Positions 22,534-38,146 of a stretch of 64,000 bases of DNA are shown piece by piece. The notes beneath the pieces are model-generated. The model had not been told where the DNA came from and did not search any database. It saw nothing but the letters and a program-made list of their open reading frames with translations. Source of the stretch: Floccularia luteovirens (lineage: Eukaryota > Basidiomycota > Agaricomycetes > Agaricales > Squamanitaceae). Both the position numbers and the translations under genes were made by a program. The stretch covers positions 744,001 through 808,000 of the forward strand of contig VSJF01000012.1 of assembly GCA_009739215.1 (NCBI GenBank). The letters run 5' to 3'. Numbering within the stretch: the stretch's first letter is position 1; each line of letters opens with the position of its first letter.

Positions 22534-23992
22534 ATGTCTTTTACTAGGTAAAGTAATACCCTGTGATTTTCGTGGCTTTGATCTGAATATTGTTGAAGAT
22601 TGGCACTATGTATTATTGGCGTATACTCCATGTTTTTGGTGAGTTACATAGTTGTGATGATTCATGGCAACTACTAACCTTACCAAGTAGCTGTGGGCAA
22701 TTGCACAAGAGCGGTGTATGATTCTTTGTTGTTCTGCTTAAGCCGAACCCACCTGACTGGACTTGTACAGTGTCCGTCCCTTTCAAATCTCTTGATGGTA
22801 GCACTGCCGATAAATTCAAATCACCCTTATTCATGGGAACCTGTCAAAGTGCATTAAGCTCCTTATCGGCACTGCTGTATATTCTCATCCGGAGAAAGCC
22901 CAATGAAGATCTCGCGAAGGCCCTTGGCCTCGAACACACGGAAACCACACTCGGGCTATCGAACGGCTCATCCAAACAAGCCATCGGAAAACACGAAAAT
23001 GGGAACGGCATCCATTATCCAGTGAAGCACTCGACACGCTACTCTCGCAAGGCTCTTCTTTGGAGATACCTGCAATGTTCCTTATTTATCACTTCTGCAG
23101 CCCCTTTTGGATTTGCAGCACTTTCATACATTTCCTACCCGGCTATGGTTCTCGGGAAATCGTGTAAACTGGTGCCTGTAATGATAATGAACGTTTTGTT
23201 GTATCGCCGCCGATTTGCTCCTCACAAATACCTCGTTGTTTTTATGGTTACGATTGGCATCACTATTTTCATGGGATTTGGTAACGAGAAGAAAGGGAAA
23301 TCACATGGCTCTGGCGAGCAGAGCCAAATACCATATGCAAATCTCATTGGTATCACATATCTGCTTATTAATCTTGCTTTGGATGGAGCAACCAACTCTA
23401 CACAGGATGAGATTTTCACAAGACACAAAGTATCGGGTCAACAAATGATGTTCTGGATTAACATCTTCTGCACAGCACTCACGTCACTGCTGTCAATTCT
23501 GCCCTTGCCCTACATTCCTGTCATTCATCCTTCCACTGGTGGACAAACGGAGTTGGCGGGAGCAATCTCATTCATTCGAAATCACCCTTCCATCGTCGTC
23601 CCACTGGCTCAATTTGCATTTACCGGAGCGTTGGGCCAGCTATTCATATTTGAAACTCTCCAACATTTTGGGTCGCTAACCTTGGTGTACGTGCTGTATA
23701 GATATCAGGAATTTCCAAAAGTAACTAACCTTTTCTGTCCAGTACTATCACGCTCACCCGTAAACTATTCACCATGCTACTCTCGGTGATAGTTTATAAT
23801 CACAAGCTTACAATTGGTCAATGGCTGGGTGCCGCAGTTGTATTTGCTGGTATTTCAGTGGAAGCATTTGTAAAACGGAAAGGTTCGTACTCCTCTCTGT
23901 TTCCCTCTAAAGCTAGCTAAAACGACTCTTCAGACGTTCATGCGAAGCGGGTAATTCAGGAGAAAGAGAAAGCAAGCATAAAATCATTGTAA
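22534..23992 (+). CDS. HUT1: UDP-galactose transporter homologue Hut1 (SLC35B1)
   Basis: ER nucleotide-sugar transporter with about ten membrane segments. The 5' end is split into tiny exons: 22534-22547 (14 nt), 22599-22638 (40 nt) and 22691-22715 (25 nt), then the main exon from 22771. Joined in phase they read [31 protein letters not shown] and on into [20 protein letters not shown]. Diagnostic segments follow: [60 protein letters not shown], and after an intron [18 protein letters not shown] and [14 protein letters not shown]. It ends KEKASIKSL at TAA 23990-23992, a Lys-rich tail but not a strict KKXX. The 5' gene model is inferred from perfect phase and family match. Confidence 0.9.
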
Positions 23993-24207
23993 CTATTATG
24001 ATAGCTTAGGCAGTGGATACATGCAAAGAATATACAGTGCGCGGGGGTATGAACAATCCAAACTCGTGAGATGTAAGGGGGCAGAATTAGGTCTGCATCG
24101 CATTCGGATCAAATTCTGCTGAGTCTTCTTGGACTAAAGCTCGCTTCCGATCATCGTCCCTGACAAACTCTGAATTAATGACTCGGATTGATAATTAAGG
24201 GTAATAT

Positions 24208-25115
24208 TTACCGGTCTTCGTCGTCATCATCGTCGTTGGAACGTTTGCGCCTAGACGTCCGCGCTATTGGTGGAAACGAAGCGACGGCGAGATTTGCCTT
24301 GTAAATTGCCTCGTATTCCTAGTTTTAATAAAGCGTATTTCACACATAAAGGCTGACCCTGCACAGTTACTGATTATATCTCACATACCTTTATTTGTGT
24401 CAAAAAACCACCGTTCGGCGAAATACAGTACCGCCTATTTTGAACCATGTGTAAAGCATCTTCCCATGACAATTGGTAGTACTGCATCACAAACATAACC
24501 ACAAAGGCTGGTGAAAGACTGATTCCACCTGAAAACTTTATCAATACGCCCCGGCCTATAAATAAACAGTGAAGGGTACCAACCATTACAGTGCACGAGG
24601 ACGCGTCCTCCACCTTGAATAGCCTCGTCGATGAATGCTTTAGCCCTATATTGTAAACAAATGGGGACCTCATGATTTAAGTTAACAGTCAAATAAGAAC
24701 TCACGAAGGGAAAAGACGAATAAGGTTTTGCTCTTCGTTGTCTTCAACATCTAGTACCATGTACTTGAAATGTTCAGGAAAACGCGGTTTGACTGAGAAG
24801 GCCTCCTTTGCATCGCGAATGCAAACGCTGCACTGCTCCGTGAGGAAACGATGGATTTGATATATACGGGCAGATTTACATATGGGAGATGTAGAGGGAC
24901 TTGAGAGTTTCCATAGACTTGGACGCAACGAAGGGACCTAGTAACAGCCCTGGAAGAATTTCCTGACATTCCCTTCGCATTTCATACCTTCCATGGGATA
25001 AAATAAATGTTAGGGGCCTCGAAAGACAATGGTGATGTCGTACCTCCATTCCACAGTCTCCTGGACCTTGTACTACTGATCGCAACTGTTCTCCTGTCAA
25101 AGGTACTCCGTTCAT
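24208..25115 (-). CDS. STYX-like dual-specificity phosphatase homologue, catalytic Arg missing
   Basis: The order of motifs follows STYX proteins: YEMRRECQEILPGLLLGPF, SLYISHIVCIRDAKEAF, FKYMVLDVEDNEEQNLIRLF, AKAFIDEAIQGGGRVLVH, then the P-loop CNGGISLSP, AFVVMFVMQYYQL, NRRYCISPNGGFLTQIKEYE. The P-loop is assembled across an intron (24529-24583). It keeps the Cys that animal STYX has lost, but the invariant Arg of CX5R is Leu (CTT at 24515-24517), so catalysis is not expected. STYX proteins bind phosphoproteins or compete with active phosphatases. The acidic end (NDDDDEDR) stops at 24208 if the last possible intron is not removed; the C-terminal few residues are therefore uncertain. Divergent from ZNG1. 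Confidence 0.82.
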
Positions 25116-25280
25116 TGTTCAAGCAAAGAAAGTTGAATGGACTTGGAAGTGGCAAAAGTCGTGAATGCAATTAGTCACACCTTTGGTCACGAGAGTCATT
25201 GTATTATGATCATGATCAATTCCTCAGGCCTCAGGGGTCAAAGTTATCTTCTTTTTGCTGCGATTTCATATATTAAAACC
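25116..25280. promoter_or_regulatory. Shared divergent promoter, STYX-like/ZNG1
   Basis: 165 bp between start codons, including a direct repeat of ATGATC near 25206-25220. No TATA box seen. Confidence 0.5.
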
Positions 25281-26841
25281 ATGGTCGACGACGAAGAGAT
25301 ACCGTATGGTTATCCAGATGAAAATTTGAGACGGAGCTTATAACTGTCTCCTCACAGGTCTCTTATAGAGCACCAGAATAGTGTCAACCATACATCTCAA
25401 TCTGGAAACGCTCGGGTCCCATTGACGATTATCTGTGGCTTTCTCGGAGCTGGAAAATCCACACTACTCAGGTTCCTAACAGTCTTCTCTATAGACAACT
25501 CTTGTTGACCGTACTCAGGCGGATTTTGACAGAACGCCATGGATATCGTATTGCGGTAATTATGAACGAATTTGCAGATACAGCAGTGAGTCATCAATGA
25601 TATGACCACTCCCTCATAATCGACAGGTTTATAAAATTACTTTCTAGGATATTGAAGGTTCGTGTAATAGTATTAAATCGTTATGTATCAAGTTGAACAC
25701 ACAAACAGCCAAAACCATCAATGTATCTTCTCCCAATGATCCCACTGCCGAAAAATCAGAAGAGTTCTTGGAGCTGGCTAATGGGTGTCTGTGCTGTAGC
25801 ATTAAAGATACTGGCGTTGCTGCAATTGAGAAACTTATGGAGCGCAAGGGTGCTTTTGATCATATTCTTCTCGAAACGACAGGTCTTGCAGATCCGGGTA
25901 TGATGAATTCGTAATGTGCCCGCGCAAAAAATCTGATCGACGTGGGGAATAAGGTCCAATAGCCTCGATGTTTTGGCAAAATGAAGAATTCGCTATGGGT
26001 TTAGGTCGCGACATTACTCTGGACGGCGTAATTTGTGTAGTCGATGCTGTTTTTGGAAAAGACGTACGTGCTTCAAACAATAACGATAAATATATGGATA
26101 TCTGACAGACGTGTCCCTAGCAAATGGAAGAAGATCGCTCATCTAAAGAGAATGAAATTGGAGAAAGTCTAAGGTGCGAGTGACTGAACATTCAGTTCAT
26201 CACCAAAATCCATATAAATTCCCAGACAGATCGCAGGATCTGATGTGATTTTGTTGAACAAGATTGATCTAGCCGCCGCTGATACAATCGAGTTCACCGA
26301 AACTCTTATACGTCAAGTCAACCCAGTGGCCTCAATCTATCGTACGACAAGAGGAGAAATAGATTTGAAGCATATCATGGGCATACGCGCATTTTCTTCA
26401 CCACCAACTTTTAACCAGTCGGAAAGAACTCCACATCACAATCACATGCATAAGCATGCTGGTGGCGACTCTTGTGGTGAGGGATGCACGGAAAACAAGC
26501 CACATTACGAATTACGTGGCTTCTCTAGTCTTCAAGTTGTATGCCCAGTGCTCACTCCTGCTCAGTCAGAACGACTGGATGAGTGGATACGTACGGTTTT
26601 ATGGGAGGGTCATACTCCAGATGGATCAAGTTCTACGGAGTTACGCATCTTACGTTGCAAAGGCGCATTTTCACTTGATTCTGGTGAACAATATGTTCTT
26701 CAAGGCGTGCGAAATATGTATGAGATCTCAAAACTTGAGAACACGGACACAACTGGAGTACCAGAAGTAGGAAAAATTATCTTGATTGGTCAAGGTCTCG
26801 ACGATGCTATTCGGCGGAGCCTTCATGATGTTTTCCTATGA
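25281..26841 (+). CDS. ZNG1: Zinc chaperone GTPase Zng1 (CobW/CBWD family)
   Basis: G3E-family GTPase that hands zinc to client enzymes such as methionine aminopeptidase 1. A first exon reading MVDDEEIP is joined to SLIEHQ across an intron ending near 25360. The nucleotide and metal motifs are all present: P-loop [34 protein letters not shown] (the C-x-C-C metal site), [12 protein letters not shown], Walker [13 protein letters not shown] and the base-binding NKID. A His-rich insert ([18 protein letters not shown]) may hold zinc. The CobW C-terminal domain follows ([38 protein letters not shown]). Introns are short. The family's N-terminal docking motif CPELVPI is only weakly recognisable here (EEIPSLIE, no Cys). 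Confidence 0.92.
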
Positions 26842-26945
26842 ATTACGAATTACAGATTTATATGGCTACAGATAAATAGTACCACAATATTCACTTTAAC
26901 AAGAGACAACAAGATCTAATACACATATATGCGCAAGTCTACATG

Positions 26946-29170
26946 TCATAGATCCAACTTGGAAATCTCGACGGCCATTCGGTCTCTAAGATTCCCAGGA
27001 GTATTCGATCTAGATATATTTAACGTAGCGTATGTTCCTTTGCTCAGGTATGATGGATTTATAGCAGTTGTAGTATATAGTGTCTACAGTCAAGGTGAGG
27101 TTAGTGAGATAATACTCTAGTAGAGAACCCTTGCCTTCGAAAATTGTTTCAGTCGGCTTGGTAAGATTAGTATATCGGGCGCATAGTCAAAATCGGCATC
27201 AATCAGCTTGAGGGAGTTCGAATGCGTAATATCCAAATTAGTTTCATGTGAGAGGTCATCAGGGGTAGGAAACAAAGGATAGAAGCTGGCAGATGAACCA
27301 TCGATGAATAAGCTACAAAGGATCCACAGCGCCACGCACCTTCGTTGTTGGAGCAAATGACGACAAAGATTGGCCATGGGATCTGAACCAGTGTCTCCAG
27401 GTGACGGGTTCAGTGCTCCAATCTCAGCTCCCCGCTTAAAGAACTCTTCTTTACGAAGATGGAAGAGTGTATCTACGCTACAAGTGGCAAACGAGATATC
27501 ATTCAGTGAGAAACGAGCTGGATTTGGCAAGAGTAGTATTCGCTGTGCGAGTAACTGTTTCAGACGGTGGAATAGAGAACTATTATGAGATATACTTACG
27601 GAATCCGAGTCAAGAAGCTCTGAACTGAGCTCTGACTGTGGGAAGACAGCATGAGTGCTCACCAGATCTCGCACGTTTGGTACAAGGAGAGCGATACTCC
27701 CAGGAGAAGTATCAAGAAAAGAACGAAGGGGTCTCGTGAATTGTGTATGAAAGAGGCTGGTTGGAGTACTGTCAGTGTCTCCTTCTTTGATCTTGGGGTG
27801 TATTGCATCGACAAAAGGGCCAATCTGAAATGGAGACCATGAGAGAGATGGCAAGAATGGAGATTGAAGAGTGATACAATTAGTAACACTTTTGGTTTGG
27901 CTGTTTTGAGGTATTTTAGGAGGGATTTCCACGGTTTGTATTCCAGGTCAGATTCCGACGTGAATGGACCACAAGCAACTACAACTGTCATTGAGTTGTC
28001 AATATCACCGTCTACTTTCATAGCCATGTCATCTTGTGAGCAAACTTTTGGGGGTGGCATCTGTGGTGTTTATTATGAAAGGTCTTTGAAACTTCTGTAG
28101 CACGTACAGCTAAAATTTCTGTGGCTAAAAAATAGCCTCCCCCTCCGTTCTTTCCCTTCATGGCAACAAGTGCACCTGGAAATAAACCTATACCTCCAGC
28201 ACCACGAGTGGCCCCTCGTATTCGTAGGGCAGGATCAAATCTGAGGGGAACACGAGCTCCAGCAGCCAACATACGTGATGATTCGATGAACATGGATGAT
28301 TCGGTCAATTTGGACGATGACGCTGAATCAATGTCTCGTGCAATTCTGCCAGCGACATAGATTTCCTCCTACGATCCCATATGAATGGAAACAATTAGAC
28401 GTGCGAAAAAACCTACATCTGTAGAAGACGAAGGGTCTCCAAGTTCGGTGATTTCATAATGTTCCCTGATCAATTCCCCAAAATCGTCAATCATCTGATC
28501 AAGAACTGGAAATTTGTTTGAGGAGATGAACAAAGGCGAAAGTGTCAGGCATATTACCTTCACTCCTCTCCGAAATCTTTTCAAACATGTAGCGATCTAG
28601 AAGAAACACAAACGAATGAGATATGCCAGCACAAATCTCTGAAGATACTGACAAAATCGTTGATGACTGGAATCATTGCCTGATTTTGGTCCCAGATACC
28701 GCACACTTGGATTGATCATCTGGGGTATCGACGCCTTCTGCTCAATTTCTTCCTTGACGATGTTTCCAGGCGTTTCAGAAGGGACTGGTGCTTGTCTCCC
28801 CAACATGTTGGGTGGCAAACGTGAACGGTTGATGACTGCATTCTGAGCAAATATTTTTGGTTGAGCTTTCTTGACAGTTCCTTTTGCCATATCTCTCTGG
28901 ATCTGGGCCTTGAGCGCAGTAATGGATTCAATTGTGACGGGAGAAATTTCTGAGCGCGTAGCCGAGGGGCGAAAGTTGAGGGCCTCTAATTTCCATAACA
29001 AATCGTCTGGTTTCAAGTTGTAAATCTGGCACATGGATATACCTTGGAGAGCGTAAGATTCTAAATTGAGGTGATAGAAGGAAGTCTGTACATTCCGACA
29101 TGAGATTTTCGTTAGATGCAACGGCTTCGCCAAATACTTTGGTGATTTCTTGGCTAAGACTGCTCGCCAT
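26946..29170 (-). CDS. POL12: DNA polymerase alpha subunit B
   Basis: Regulatory B subunit of the polymerase alpha-primase complex that starts replication. The N-terminal helical domain starts MASSLSQEITKVFGEAV and includes YNLKPDDLLWKLEALNF. A low-complexity linker follows, then an OB domain (MLAAGARVPLRFDPALRI, GLFPGALVAMKGKNG) and the inactive phosphoesterase domain: TVVVACGPFTSESDLEYKPW, GPFVDAIHPKIKEGD, IALLVPNVRDLVSTHAVFPQ, LLPNPARFSLNDISFATCSV, PDILILPSRLKQFSKA. A last short exon, after an intron ending near 27079, gives TLYTTTAINPSYLSKGTYAT and ends KLDL at TGA 26946-26948, the normal family C-terminus. It converges with ZNG1 with 104 bp between stops. Confidence 0.9.
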
Positions 29171-29770
29171 TGCGAATGGTAAGGAAAGCGTTGAAAGAGA
29201 AAGCACAAGAAGCGGTTCAACGGCTATGTACGACGCGTCGAAATGAGAGTAAATCACGTTACCTGTGACCGTTACGTCCACGTGGTACAGTAAGCACATC
29301 AATGACGTAAAAAATAATTTTCATGAATGGTCATTGCAGTAAAAGGGATGCTGTAGCCAGGCGCGTGCATTTCATGTCTCACATCCATCAAATGTACAAC
29401 ACACATTAACATCTGGTCTGTGCCATCAGACAGCAGTTCGATTTCTATGGTAACCAGATGTTGATAATCCTTGCTAAACACCCGCAACCACAGAATGATA
29501 TAATTACGCTACTAGTGAAATGATATCGATGGTGATACATGCATATTCCAAGAGATATTTGGAAAAGGATAGCTATTGCATGGTAGGAGGGTTTAGGTAA
29601 CCCTTGTAAAATGCATGGTGATGAGAAAATTCGAAAATTAGCACCAAATTCCCAGCCACCTACTGGGACGTTGATCATGTTTCGTATAGTGTGATGTATG
29701 TTTCTTATGGTACAAGAACAATACGGACGTTTTGACGGTGAGGTGTCAAGACAATCATGCGCTCGAGAAT
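29171..29770. other. Intergenic region between IGO1 and POL12
   Basis: 600 bases between two minus-strand genes: IGO1 3' UTR and POL12 promoter. A 62-codon frame near 29299-29487 shows no recognisable domain. Nothing else seen. Confidence 0.5.
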
Positions 29771-30379
29771 TCATTCGGTCGTATTTAATTGGACTACCGA
29801 TTCGGCCGCGACCTTTTCTTCCGTTTCTTTTGCGGTCGAGGCTACTTGATCTTCATCTTCAGGAACCCGGGTGTTCTCATCGTGTGCAAGACCACTTTCC
29901 TTGTTGACAGGACTTGTAGAGTTGGTTGGCGATACAGAAAGAGGTTGGTGACCGTGACCATTTCCAGGATTTGATGCATGCGGGATGCTGTGTGATGAAA
30001 AACGAGGGTTAGTCATTTAATTTCTAAAGGGTCATTAAGACTGAGACTAACTTCTCTGGATTAGGGATAGTGGTCCCGACTGTGCTTTGTGGAGCGACCC
30101 CAGCCTTTGAAAGAGCATAATCACCAGAATCGAAGTATTTACGCTCCTGAGTCGAAGTATAAGCATGCGATTTCATGTAGATATTAAGCTGCGGACCTTC
30201 TGCATCTTCATCAAAATATTCTTATGATTGGGCAGTTTTCCATACTTGGCAAATAACTGCTGCTCTTGAGGATTCAGTTTCTTCCAAAAGCGAGTAGTAT
30301 CAGTGTCACTTGGATGCAAATTCTGGAGCACCACAAGACTCACGCTGATGTCAATCTTATTACGTTGTGCAGGAAGCAT
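29771..30379 (-). CDS. IGO1: Endosulfine-family PP2A inhibitor (Igo1/ARPP19-like)
   Basis: Small phosphoprotein which, once phosphorylated by Greatwall/Rim15, inhibits PP2A-B55 at mitotic entry or quiescence. The first exon starts MLPAQRNKIDIS and carries the endosulfine motif EQQLFAKYGKLPNHKNILMK. After an intron ending near 30148 the frame continues ERKYFDSGDYALSKAG, containing the conserved FDSGDY with the Greatwall-type phosphoserine. A third exon from about 29992 encodes a Ser/Asn/Glu-rich tail ending VVQLNTTE at TGA 29771-29773. About 165 residues, close to fungal relatives. The first exon contains a 21-nt in-frame stretch with GT and AG ends, read here as coding. Confidence 0.9.
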
Positions 30380-30765
30380 GGTAACAGATAGTTCCAACGA
30401 AGGTAAGAAAGAGAGAAACTTGAACCGTGAAAACACAGAGAAGTGGGGGTAAAGGGCAAGACTTGGGCAATGATGGCCACTACAACGAGTGTGACAGACG
30501 GGGTAAGATCAGGTCCACGATATCTTGGCGTGACTTTGCGGAGTTATGTCGGAGTTGAAATTACGCATTTATCCTGTGCCGCCAGACCGGCGGACATGAC
30601 TTCATACTCTATGGTAGGTTCGAGGCTAAGATCCGGTTGTATCTGCTTTTTTTTAAAGATGTAGCTCTCTAGCATAACTGATCAAGTCATCCATTACCAA
30701 GGAAACGAATCCGTTGCAATTCAGAAACGGTTGCACAGTATCTAAGGTATCTTGCTATTCACATC

Positions 30766-33203
30766 TCAAAAGCCGAGTTCGAAAAATACTTCAAGACTTT
30801 CCTCCAAAGGAATTCCCGGATCTGTGCATTGATTTCCCTGCGTGGATTGGGCCACAACCTCCTCCATAAATACCATGCGAGACGTAAGTTCTTCGCCCGC
30901 TCTGCACCCTGACTTAACATCCAGGTGATCTTGCCCTTTGGGATCATCTATGTAACAAGCGGGGTACAGGGACTCGGCGCTGTGAGAACGTTTTCATATT
31001 AGCAAGATAAGAGGTTATAATGCCCACACAATGTTATCATACTCGTACTCCAAAAAAGAGGCTCCGGTTTCGTCATCTCCGCACATAAAGCGGTTGCAAT
31101 TTAATTCAATACTCGATCCAGAACGAGATAAATCAGTGTCGCAGTTTGGGCTGAAAGAGTACGAATATCGGCCGGGAGTACTACTATCCAGATCCTCCAC
31201 TAAGATTTCGAGATCTTGTGTTCCAGGGACTTCCTCAAAATTTCCAGTAGGCCACATTGAGGTTCGAAACTGACATTCAATTACCGGAGGGTAAGATACA
31301 TTGCTTTTCGGTCCAACCAGCGTCATCTCGAAGGAGGGAGATAATTCAAGGGTGGTTTTTGGATCCCAAGATACAAACGTAGGTGCCGAAGGTAGAGGCA
31401 TTCCCTTCGGATTCCCTTGAGAAGCTTGATAGTCGTATGACTCTTCATGGTAAACTGCGAGATCGAAGTTTTCAAATTCGTTATCGGGAAGGCCACCATT
31501 ATAAGTGTCAAGCGGGCTTGGTACTTCTGTATCTTGATCACAAGCTAGTATTTCATGACCCAGATATTCCAGATTGGCAGTAGCAAAATCTAGAACTGCT
31601 TCTACATGTGCAGAGGTTTCACCCAGGTATCCGTATCCAGACAACATCTGGCTATCACGAACGTGTACGGCCATGGACGGGGCTTCTGAAAAGTCTGCAT
31701 CATTATATGGTAAGTATTCAAAGTCTTCTGAGAGTTCATCGTCGCTAAGAACCGAATCAACGGCTCTATCGGCGGATAATTCCCTAGAAAGAGGTTTAAG
31801 GTGTAAGTTTTTCGGGCTTGGGAAATTCAAGACCAGATTAGATGTGTAACAGAAGATGTAATGATCTCACACTGCCAACATTTCCGGACTATATGCGGTG
31901 CGATCGTAGAGCTCTCTGTCGTCTTCACCAACTGAAAGCATCCGCCCTGATCCCTTAAAGCAGGAATGACTAGACGTCACTACATGTGGGCAGGAATATA
32001 AAACAAACCTTGAAACGTTTACGCTGCATGCTTATCCGGAAAATCTTTTCCATAACCATCGAAAAGCAGTCATGATCGTGCATTGCATATACAGGGCGAA
32101 ATTTGGTATGAGGTGCTATATTGGTAGCCTCTAAGCAGTCAGTCAAAGCAGATGAGGCCGTTTCGAAAGAGGACATGACATGGCGCCTTATCTGCTGTTA
32201 TATGTTCAAAATTTTCCTTTGGTATATTGAGATAATAAAAAAATACCTTCAGAAGATCCCTGCACTTCCTGCGAAAGTCTAAGTCTGAGGATCTTTCTAC
32301 GATGTCAGTAATAGAGGAGAAGATGAATTTAAAATGAGGGGTTTCAAGAGCTAGTTGCTGGAAGGCCAGAGAGGTTAGCAAACTATAGCTGTCGGGAAGA
32401 TAGGAGGGAGTATCGTTCGGGAAATGCCCAGACCAGTCTTACCCGACGCTCTAAACCGAATATCAAAGGATACCTGCTGCAGGTAACGTCAACTTTGTGG
32501 CATATGACGATAAATCTCTTGTGAAAACGTACCCAACCATCTGACGTGTAACAAACTGACCAACGGCTTCGTCAAGTAAGAGCAGATGTGGAAGTGACAG
32601 TTTCCTTGAGAAAGGCGTGCAGTTATTGGTAACAGATATGCTCTGGGAACTATTTCCGATACAAGGAGACATTTGACAAACATAGTTGAAGTCTAGCCCA
32701 ACGAGAGTCAAATGAACTGGACGCTCGTTCATAGATACATTGTTTGTTGAAAACAATTGAGCTTATGTCCTTGAGTACAGAATAGGGGAGGTTTATCTTT
32801 GTCCTCACCAATTGCAACGTTAGCCAAGTCCCCGTCGCCGAGATGGAAACCGGAGATAGCATTGATTTCCAATTCACTTGCATGCTGTGGGCATAGTGAG
32901 CGAATATAAATATGTAACGCTAGATACCGCCAGAACCTTTTGTAGGTAGTCTACGAGATGACAGGCCAGTCCAGAGTCCAGGATATCTTGGGCAGGGATT
33001 TTATTCCCGTCCAAATCGCCAGAAATGGACAGAAGGATGTTGGAGTTGACTACTGTATCTATGTTGTCCGGAAAATGCAAGGGTTTCATATCATATACGA
33101 CGTCGGAGGGTTGACCTGCTGTGAGACGATGGCGAACATGAAGAGATAGAATACAGAGCTGTGAGGAAGCTTGTACAGATGTCTGCCAGCTAATTGTAGG
33201 CAT
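30766..33203 (-). CDS. Unrecognised multi-exon protein
   Basis: I do not recognise this gene. Minus-strand exons can be chained from MPTISWQTSVQASS (33203) through VNSNILLSISGDLDGNKIPA, HASELEINAISGFHLGDGDL, VHLTLVGLDFNYVCQMSP, LTSLAFQQLALETPHFKF, SSFETASSALTDCLEATN, to a long acidic exon (31830-31015: ELSADRAVDSVLSDDELSED). It ends in exons reading SLYPACYIDDPKGQDH and SLEVFFELGF (TGA 30766-30768). The first half looks helical and moderately conserved; the second half is acidic and Ser/Tyr-rich, probably disordered. No membrane segment or signal peptide seen. One join near 32420 is not clean by eye, so the model may be two genes. Divergent from PKC1. Confidence 0.5.
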
Positions 33204-33343
33204 TGAAGAGACACGGCTTAGATAATAATTGATAATCGGGAGGTCACAGCCCCCTGTTTGGACGCAGCAGTCTCTATCTTTCTTGCTATTGTCGTGTATC
33301 GACTTGCTTCTAGACAACTTCATACAAGCTTATACGCGCCGAT
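33204..33343. promoter_or_regulatory. Divergent promoter, unrecognised gene/PKC1
   Basis: 140 bp between the inferred start codons. An in-frame TAG at 33311-33313 lies upstream of the PKC1 ATG, which limits how far upstream PKC1 could begin. Confidence 0.45.
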
Positions 33344-37358
<4,015 letters not shown>

Positions 37359-37495
37359 TATGTAGTGCAAGATTTTAGTTGTCCCTTCTGTATCAGTTTA
37401 GTCGTTTTCAACCAGCACGTGTACTTCTTGGTGTTTGATACAATTGAATGTGTGTGATAAAACGGTTTGTCCAATGGTCGAATTGACACAAATCA

Positions 37496-37838
37496 TTATG
37501 ATGCTACCACATGTCCTCCAGTTCCAGGAAGTCCTACGATCTGTTCATCTGAAGAATCTTCGCTCTGGGCGGCGTTTCTCATGAGTTTATAGAAACTACT
37601 CCACAGCGAAGCAACCGTGTCATATTCCTTTGTCATTCCCAGAACTTCCTCAAGTTTGCGATTCAGCATGTTGGCTGATGAAAGTAACTCTTCAAAGCCC
37701 TACAAGTTGGAAATTTTGCGTTAAGTAGAGATTCATTCAAGGAATATTAGGAACGAAAAAGCGAACAGATGTGATTTCTCGCGCCAGTCTATCACGCTCT
37801 CTATCAAAGAATGTGGCATCCTCTTCTACATGGGACAT
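37496..37838 (-). CDS. DAD1: DASH complex subunit Dad1
   Basis: Dad1 is a small subunit of the fungal DASH/Dam1 ring that couples kinetochores to microtubules. Two exons encode 91 residues. Exon 1 starts MSHVEEDATFFDRERDRLAR and runs to EITS. After an intron ending at a TAG near 37700, exon 2 gives GFEELLSSANMLNRKLEEVL, then TKEYDTVASLWSSFYKLM, matching the Dad1 signature (helix, N-x-LNR, then x-LW-x-x-F). The tail is acidic and ends HVVAS at TAA 37496-37498. Length suits the family. It is convergent with PKC1, with 137 bp between stops. Confidence 0.87.
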
Positions 37839-38146
37839 GTCTTCATAAACGCCGAGTGCGAGTTTTACAAGGTGGTGGTAGCTGAAGTGGTTCCAAATTC
37901 TTTGATGATTAAACCAAATCAATCAATCCACGGAAGAGGGAGGGGCAATCAAAGCCAAATAATAGATATGAAGTATGTATGATTCATCAATGGTAAGATA
38001 ATGCATGCATGATCAATACATACGGAAAATAAGAATACAGGGGCAACCATTTCCACAACATAGTTGTACATCACCATAGCATAAGCAATACTGGTACTTA
38101 TACAATTTCCAAGGTAGTCCCAATGGAAAAAGACGAGGCACGTTGA

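Noticed and set aside
27117..27180. POL12 ending at SRLKQFSKARVLY
   Set aside because: A further exon read after an intron ending near 27079 gives the conserved TTTAINPSYLSKGTYAT tail, so the early stop lies in an intron.
29299..29774. Possible extra gene between IGO1 and POL12
   Set aside because: Overlapping short frames lack family motifs and clean splice sites; 600 bp fits UTR plus promoter.
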